A DNA stretch of 64,000 nt from Heterodera schachtii. Taxonomy: Eukaryota; Nematoda; Chromadorea; Rhabditida; Heteroderidae. The notes beneath the pieces were generated by a model. The model ran no database searches and was not told where the DNA came from. It saw only the letters and a program-made list of their open reading frames with translations. The translations under genes and the position numbers were made by a program. Location of the stretch: positions 536,765-600,764 of the forward strand of contig SIJG01000025.1 in NCBI GenBank assembly GCA_023374025.1, in the 5' to 3' direction. Every line of letters begins with the position of its first letter. The first letter of the stretch is position 1. This document shows, piece after piece, positions 57,385 through 64,000 of the stretch.

Positions 57385-57974
57385 TTTTCTCTGTCTGTCT
57401 GCCACTTCACAATTTGCTCTCTCTCTAACCGCTCTTTCTCTCTTGCCCCCCGCAATATCTCTCTTCCTCCCTTACCCGACAATCTGTCTCTCTTACGCCA
57501 CAATCTCTCTCTCCTCTCTTTCTCTCTTCCTCCCTTGTGCCCTTCCACCCTCTTCCCCCTCTCCTCCATCTCTCACTCTTTTCTTTTCTCTGCCACACAC
57601 AGCACTGCCTGCGCCCCGCACCGCCACCAAATGATCATTAATCACCGCCATCGCTGACCAAAAGTTTTTTTTACTGAAAAAAAAAAGTTTTGCCCCCCCC
57701 CATTAGCAAAAGCTTTATCCCCCATTTCACAAAAGTTTTTAAAAATTTGCAAACTTTTAAACGTTTTACCCCCTCCATTGGCCATTTAAATTTTGTCCCC
57801 CCCCCCCCCTCTTCACACCATCTCCCTCCCCCCCCTCCGCCCACCACATCACCCCCCCCCCCCCCCATAGGCATTGGCTTGTGCGGTAAACCCCCGCGCG
57901 GCGGCAACACATCAAAGACTAAACGGTCATTAATCGTTTTCACACCCTGCTACGATATGTGTAGGGTAACTACT
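57385..57974 (-). repeat. Maverick terminal inverted repeat, right
   Basis: Reverse complement of 37,359-37,950. It ends GGGTAACTACT at 57,974. Differences from the left repeat are mainly in homopolymer length and a few substitutions near CACACCCTGCTACGAT. Confidence 0.93.
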
Positions 57975-57980
57975 ATCCAA
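57975..57980. repeat. Maverick target-site duplication, right
   Basis: ATCCAA directly after the element's last base. It is followed by ATACGA, as at the unoccupied site. Confidence 0.93.
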
Positions 57981-58860
57981 ATACGATAATTTTAAATGGA
58001 GTTTTTATTGATGTGTATAATTTATATAAAAAAAAAGTGTTGATGTGATTATGGGATCACTCTTTGCCCAATTCTTCCGCCCCTCCCCCCTTTTCTTTGC
58101 TTTTAATGCATCAATCATCAATATGGGATGAAACACCAATTCACTAATGAATTAGCTGGAAATAATAAAAAAATATAATATAACTTCTACTATTTCCCAA
58201 AAAATAAGACATTTTTGTTTAGAAAAAGTTTATAAACTAAAGTTCCGGAATTAAAAAAATGAACATATCTGGGTTTGAAAAAAGTGATTAAAATGATTCA
58301 ATTACAAAGCTATATATGTAATGGATTGATAATGACGGTACGAATTTTCTAATTATGCACAAAAAACTTGAAAAAACGCATTTCCGATCATTTTTATTAA
58401 TGTTATTAAAATGTTTTTGAAATTTTGTAGGCTAATAGAGAACCCTTAGTGCTTCGACCTCTGCTCAGTGCCTCGAAATCCGGCCTTATCTAATGGATAG
58501 CCCCATTTTGACAAACAAAAACGGAATTTTCAAATTGCTTGCTTATTAAATGACATTTGTCTTTTCTTTTTCTTTTTTTGCTCTTAACATTGCTTTTTAA
58601 CAAAAATTAAAGAATCACATTTTACTGACGTCAATACTGGAATTTGTTCTTCTCTAAACTTCTTCAAATATTTTTGGGGAGATTTCTTCGCCATATAATC
58701 AATCAAAAAGGCAATGAGAGATCGGAATTCGCGTTGCTCAAGACATTACTCACTCACTGATCATTGTTTGATCATGAAAAAACATTATTTTGAAATCAGT
58801 ATGAACAGCAGGCAGAGAGCAAGAAGAATGTATGTGTATGTAGCCTAGGAGAAGAGATGA
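57981..58860. repeat. Right half of the segmental duplication (partner 28,843-29,830)
   Basis: Almost identical to 28,980-29,830 after a short stretch with deletions. It includes the landmark phrases GATTATGGGATCACTC and GTGCTTCGACCTCTGCTC. No gene is seen. Confidence 0.8.
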
Positions 58861-58984
58861 GAGCCCATGAGAGGAAAAGGAAATTTTTAAATAAATTTTC
58901 TTTAAATATTTCACATTTCTAAAAATTTCAATATCCATATCTTTCACATGAGAGATTTCGATTAATTTTATTATTAAATTGGTA

Positions 58985-59640
58985 ATGATTTAAAGCGCCA
59001 AATCATAGCAAATGGTCTTAAATTGAAATATATTAAAACACCGAGTTGGTCCATTATGCAACAAGTCGATGGAGATGGCCCCATATTGCGCGGACAAAGT
59101 CTCATCAAAAATGAATGCTTTTCAATTTAATGATTCAAATAACCGATCTATATGTCGATCATAATTCGTAATGACTCATAATTACGCCAAAAAACCTTCA
59201 AAAAAATTACAATACTTCTTCATATGTATGAAAATATTAAATTTTCTTTCATTATTTGTGATTTCGAACGAGGGTTGAAATATTTTTCATTTTACAACGA
59301 GAACTTAGGGCTTGCTGAAATTTGTCAAATTTTCTTTTAAATAAAAATTTCCTCGGCATTACATATCGTTAGAGGGCACAGTCAAAAAATTACCCGCATT
59401 GTTCGCTTGCTTGTCCAACTAATTTAACCAAGTTGACAGATGATGGACACTAATGCGTAAGTAGACAAATGGGTGGATTCGTTTTTTTTCGACGATTTTC
59501 GGTCATAGAAAATTTTCTTCAATAAGATGAATCGTCTTTTACCAGTTGAACTATTCCATTTTTTATATTTTAATTAAAAAATTAAGAAAAATTATTATTA
59601 TCGTCCAAACATGTCTTCTATGGCACCATTCACAAATCGA
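58985..59640. repeat. Diverged repeat, copy 1 (partner 62,540-63,600)
   Basis: Shared blocks in the same order: CAACAAGTCGATGGAGATGG, CGATCTATATGTCGATCATA, CTTGTCCAACTAATTTA, CCAAGTTGACAGATGAT, and ATGTCTTCTATGGCACCATT. Identity is moderate, so it is older than the other duplications. Confidence 0.7.
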
Positions 59641-60229
59641 TTAGGACACACAAATTTTTTGGAGGCATTTTATTCGTTTTTTTAAATTTTATTTGTTTGA
59701 TCGCAGGTTAACGATTATTTGGGTTCAAAACAGCAAGAACATGCCGAATACTTCAAATACCGGGTTCTAAAAAAAAAAAAAGATTTCGCTTATTTTACAA
59801 AATAATTTTCAGAATTGAGCTAGGAAAAAAAAATTTAATTAGCAAAATTTTGTTGAAAAATGTAAAAGCAAATTTAGACACATTTTGGTGTGCAAAATAT
59901 TCGTCGGAGTTCATCGTTACAGCTTCCATTGACCAGCCAAGCAGCTGATTGTGAGCAAAAGTCACAACGGCTAACGGTAACAGAAAATTCAACCCGTGAG
60001 TTGTTGTATAAAACTCAAAAATTTACATACAAAAACTTCGTTGGGAATTCTATAATTCAGTTTGTTGGAACTTTAAAAAAACCTTTTGTATAAAAATAGA
60101 CATACAGTAATTGGAGTATTGTAAGTTGTGTTCCCATATCAATTTACGCTTAAAATTTCAAATCACCATAACTACCGTATCTCGTTTCAATAAACTTAAT
60201 TTATGGTAACGTTTATAACAGGATGCTAA

Positions 60230-60390
60230 TTTCAACTTTATTCACTCGGCTCTCTGCACGCTGAAAACATCCAGCGCTTCCATTTATGCATCAACGTTAA
60301 GTGCCGCCGGACTGCTCGGCGGCGTTGGCTTAGGCGGTTTTCGTTCGAATGGCTTAACCGGAAGCGGCACTACAGAGGCTGATAACTTGT
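60230..60390 (+). other. Possible Gly/Ser-rich exon
   Basis: A stretch without stops, higher in GC than its surroundings, would encode SASIYASTLSAAGLLGGVGL and a short tail ending at a TAA at about 60,390. There is no ATG and no clear acceptor. It could be the last exon of a gene, or a relic. Confidence 0.2.
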
Positions 60391-60849
60391 AAACAAAAAT
60401 TTAAAAATTATTTTGCATTTTGGACTCCAAAAGATATATGATGATGACGGCTTATCGCTGTTGTTGTGGCTTTATCCGGTTGAGAATGGCTGCGATGCTG
60501 ATTGGTTTATTCATATGCATCTCATCAACTTTAAGTGGGGTTTTTTTTTTTAATTCGCACATTTTTAGAGGGAGGAGGATTAATTAGTCACCGGAAAAGA
60601 GCGGCTTTAGCATTTAAGTCCTTTGGTTCGAATTACAGCGACTATCAATCAATTGAACTTGAGTAACCAAACTTAGATTTTCTTGATTTTTTCTTTAGTG
60701 CTCTGTTCTCTTCTCTTCCATTCTCCAATGCCATTAACAACTCATTTTTCAATTTGGCAATATCAATTAATTAATCGTCCGGCCATTTTGCTGTGTTTTG
60801 TGTCCCTTTTTGCTGGCTTATTACTTTTGCTCGCCCTGGCCACTGTAAA

Positions 60850-62235
60850 AAGGAATCGAGCAGAGAAAGTAAAAGAAATATGCAGAGAGAGAGGGAAAGT
60901 GAAAGAAAGGAAATGTTAAGAAAACCCCTAATAAGGGAATACGAGGATGTACGAGTTGCCTTTTACATATATGAGAATATGAGTTGCCATTGATTTGTTC
61001 CTTTTCTATTTTTCCCAATTCAATCTTTTTTTCCTCTTACAAAGGTTGAACAAAAATGTGAAATTTGGAAATTTTGAATTTTCAACTTTTTGTTAGAATT
61101 AGGTTCTGGGTTTGGAATTGGGCGAAATGGAAGTCGTATTCGTGATCAGCGATCTAGAAAACCTCTGGAAAGGTGTTTTCGTGATTTCTTAAATAAAAAA
61201 AATTCGAAAAATGTTTGAATTTGGGTTCGAAATTGGTCGAAATGGAGGCTGAATCCGTGCTCAGCTCCTCAAAATACCTCTAGAAATGTGTTAAAAAATT
61301 TTAAGAAAAAAATAAATTAATAAAAATTTTCGGGACCAATGCTTTTCATGATTGCCCTGCCACAGAATTTTGGTGTATTTCAAACTCGGGCTCTTATACA
61401 GTTCCATAAATTTTTGTTTTTTTTTGCTCCGGGCATAAACACACCGATAAGCTTGAAAAATTTTTTAAACTTTTTTACGATGCATTTTAAATGGTTTTGA
61501 GTGTTTTTGGCTCTATGCCTTATGATTTATTATACTACACATTCACTAATGTCCATTTTTGTTTTCATGCAGAATTTTATTAATCTCTCTAATCATTGTA
61601 TTTAGCCACTTCATAAAAAATATATGAAAAAAACATAATTAGTTAAATTAAGAAGATGATTTGAAAGAGATTACAATCATACATATATAGCCGCATTAAA
61701 AAGCAATGACCATAGAAATTCAAGACAAATTAACATTATTATCATCATTTTGATTAGGGAAGAGAAAAAAAAAGAACAAACAATTAACAACGGGGAAAGG
61801 TGTGTGTTCCAAACGATTGTATCGGCAGAGGAAAAGTCAAATTTAAAAATGGTATGAAAAAAAATTAAAATAAATCATTTTAAAAGATGATGATGGGTGG
61901 TTTAATTGAGGTGAAATGAAAGGAATGTGTGTAATACATAATAATTGAGGTGATTGATTGGATTTGGATTTGGTAATAATAAATAATAATGACACATATA
62001 ATAAATATTTAAGGCATTTATCGCAGCAGTTGTGACGTCAAACAAAATCTCAGAATCGGAATCAGAAAGCAGAGTCGGGTGGTCGGCTTTGTCCTGTTGT
62101 TACCCATCAATCATTCTTTTCACGGCATGTCCGTCCCACCATTTTCAGTCCAATTGCTCGTACATTTTGCACAGCTCGTCTTTGAAATGGGCCTTCAATT
62201 GTGGTCACTTGCTTTTCATGGTCGGAGTCAACCTC
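60850..62235. repeat. Segmental duplication, right copy (partner 17,935-19,290)
   Basis: Carries the same landmarks as the left copy, with an extra inserted stretch of the dispersed GATCAGCG repeat at about 61,100-61,300. It ends inside the last ACSL exon. Confidence 0.75.
62143..62232 (-). pseudogene. ACSL last-exon fragment
   Basis: Matches the last about 90 bp of ACSL exon 10, including the stop codon and TPTMKSK. It then breaks into unrelated sequence at 62,233. It is a by-product of the segmental duplication. Confidence 0.8.
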
Positions 62236-62539
62236 TATTAGCCTGCAAAATTTCGAAAAATCTCGTTAAGGTTCAAAAAAGTTATGGCCAGAAAAATTCA
62301 AAAAACCAGATTTTCCAACTTTTTTGGCTCAAACTTTTTTTAAACTTAACAAAAATTTTTGAAATTTTGCAGGCTAATAGAGCATCCGAAGGGCTCTCGA
62401 AAGATATCAAGAAAGTTGGATTTGGAAAACAAATAAAAAAGTTATAGTGGAAAAATGTGCACTCGTACTGAAACGGCCCGTACTAAACTGACCCGGTCCG
62501 TTGTCGTTTATTTATTTTTGTTAAATTTATATGACTTAA

Positions 62540-63600
62540 AGAAGCCAAATCATAGTGAATTGGTTTAAATTGAAAAATATTAATGCACTGATGCGTTGAA
62601 CGATTATGCAACAAGTCGACGGAGATGGCTCATATTGTGCGGACAAAGTCTGATCAGAAATGAATGCTTTCCAAATTAAGAATTCATACAAAATTAGAAG
62701 ATTCGAAATAATCGATCTATATGTCGATCATAATTCGTAGTGACTTATAATTACGCGAAAAAACCGTCAAAAAAATACGTATGAAAATATTAAATGTTTT
62801 TTTCCATTATTTTATTCGAACGTGGGTTGAAATATTTTCATTTTCTAATGAAAACTGAGGTCTCGGAATTTGTTGAATTTCTTGTAAAATTGAAAATTTT
62901 CCCCACAATTGCATATCTTCAGCAGAGGACACCGTCGAAAAGTTACCCCCCCCCCCCCCCCCCATTTTTCGATTGCTTGTCCAACTAATTTAGCCAAGTT
63001 GACAGATGATAGACGCTAATTTGTAAGTAGACAAATGTGTTGATTTTCTCAGTGATTTTCCGTCATAGAAAAGGTTTTCTTCAAAAGGCTCGACAGTTAA
63101 TTGCTGAAAACCTTTCCACAATAAGCAAATTTAAAAGACCGGCTCAAATTTCTATGTTGTGGTTTAGCTGGACGAAGGAACTTTCGTATTGTTTTTTCAA
63201 AAATTTCCACACAAATCGTTATATTTTTTAGAAGCAATTAAATTTTATATTTTTGTTGTTATTTGATAATCCTAAATATTTTCTACTAGGCTGCAAAATC
63301 TCAAAAAATTTGGACAAAAAATAATGAATGACCTGAAATAAAAATCACGGTTTTTTAAAATTTTTGGCAATATCTTTTTTGTATTTTAATTTTTTAAATT
63401 TAATGCCAGTAGAGAACATTTGGGGCTATCGAATAATACCAAATATATAAGATTTGGTAGATTCTAAAAGTTATGATGACTTTCTTGGAAAAAAAAGTAC
63501 GAATCATTTTTTTACCGATTTACAGCTGCTCCATTAAAAAAAAATTATTATTGTATCCAAACATGTCTTCTATGGCACCATTCACAAATCGATTAGGACT
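62540..63600. repeat. Diverged repeat, copy 2
   Basis: Partner of 58,985-59,640 with the same ordered landmarks. A C run of about 17 lies at 62,946-62,963. No coding sequence is seen from here to the window end. Confidence 0.65.
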
Positions 63601-64000
63601 AGTGAACGACAAAACGACTTTTTTAACGAAAAAACGTCGTTTTAAATTCCAACGACGAAAAAGTCGTTTATTAATTATAACGATGTTCAGAACGCCAAAC
63701 GATGTTTTTTTAAAAAAAGTTCAAATTTGCGAAATATTTTGTAAAAAATGGATCATAATGCAAAAAAATTAAATTTATGCGTTAATTCAAACAATAAATA
63801 TTTCAATGCTTTTTGTATTGAAAAAATTTAATAGCTCATAATTCGCTTAATACCCAACTAAACAACCTAATACCGGTATCATCAGAATGATTATGAAAAA
63901 TAGCTTTTTTTAAAAAAGAAAGGTGATAAAAATTTGACGCATAGAAAAAGTTATGACTTGAAAAATCATTTATATAGTAAATAAAGCCAGGATTTAAATC

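Larger units (their letters stand above)
37359..57974 (+). mobile_element. Maverick/Polinton element, 20,616 bp
   Basis: The element is defined by terminal inverted repeats of about 590 bp starting AGTAGTTACCCTACACATAT, a 6-bp target-site duplication and an unoccupied paralogous site elsewhere in the window. Its gene set is diagnostic of Mavericks/Polintons: FtsK/HerA-type packaging ATPase, DDE integrase with C-terminal chromodomain, protein-primed family B DNA polymerase, a penton-like protein, a pX-like core protein and a pVI-like virion protein. I could not find a major capsid protein or the Ulp1-like cysteine protease. Between the polymerase and the right terminus lie four non-canonical genes: PAZ, a small Cys protein, RING and chromodomain. 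The polymerase frame is interrupted twice and one structural gene is split, so this copy is probably defective, though capable relatives likely exist. Confidence 0.95.

Noticed and set aside
56719..57657. 312-aa plus-strand ORF with hydrophobic Ser/Leu/Pro runs
   Set aside because: It is a translation of CT-rich subterminal and terminal repeats and crosses the terminal-repeat boundary.

Overview
The window looks like nuclear DNA of a parasitic nematode, most likely a plant-parasitic cyst nematode (Globodera/Heterodera type). The evidence is short AT-rich GT...AG introns, many homopolymer and GA/CT runs, an SPRY-less F-box-like protein of the kind expanded in cyst nematodes, and ordinary eukaryotic genes (poly(A)-binding protein, long-chain acyl-CoA synthetase, dynein heavy chain, an FMRP/FXR-like protein). 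The species is inferred from remembered family resemblance, not from a search.

Layout. 1-5.3 kb: three broken copies of a long-chain acyl-CoA synthetase (ACSL) gene, the first fused to exons of an unrecognised gene. 5.3-9.4 kb: the middle part only (linker, AAA1, AAA2) of a cytoplasmic dynein heavy chain, minus strand. 9.5-10.1 kb: a foldback element and a helix-turn-helix transposase-like remnant. 10.6-12.0 kb: the N-terminal half of an FMRP/FXR-like gene. 13.9-17.2 kb: a complete PABP gene. 19.2-24.4 kb: the complete ten-exon ACSL gene from which the broken copies derive. 24.6-31.2 kb: no convincing gene, but dispersed and segmental repeats. 31.2-32.6 kb: a five-exon F-box-like gene. 34.5-36.1 kb: a 39-bp minisatellite with about 39 units. 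58-64 kb: host DNA made of segmental duplications and repeats.

The centre of interest is a 20,616-bp Maverick/Polinton element at 37,359-57,974. It has about 590-bp terminal inverted repeats, a 6-bp target-site duplication (ATCCAA) and a paralogous unoccupied site at 28,837-28,842. The plus strand carries a membrane protein, two small or unknown proteins, a packaging ATPase, a pX-like core protein, a split proline-rich Maverick protein, a DDE integrase with chromodomain, a penton-like protein with a large Pro/Thr insertion, a pVI-like virion protein and a multi-intron protein-primed DNA polymerase B. No major capsid protein or Ulp1-like protease gene is visible.

Downstream of the polymerase is a cargo block rarely or never listed for Mavericks: a free-standing Argonaute-type PAZ domain protein (minus), a small Cys-containing protein (plus, sharing a bidirectional promoter with the PAZ gene), a RING-finger protein (plus) and a nine-exon chromodomain protein with tandemly duplicated exons (minus). 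Together they suggest that the element carries genes aimed at host small-RNA silencing, ubiquitin and chromatin pathways. That functional reading is inference. Most structural genes have a TATA-like box 40-60 bp upstream of the start codon, often inside the end of the preceding gene. The polymerase reading frame is broken in two places, so this copy is probably not autonomous unless those are assembly errors.
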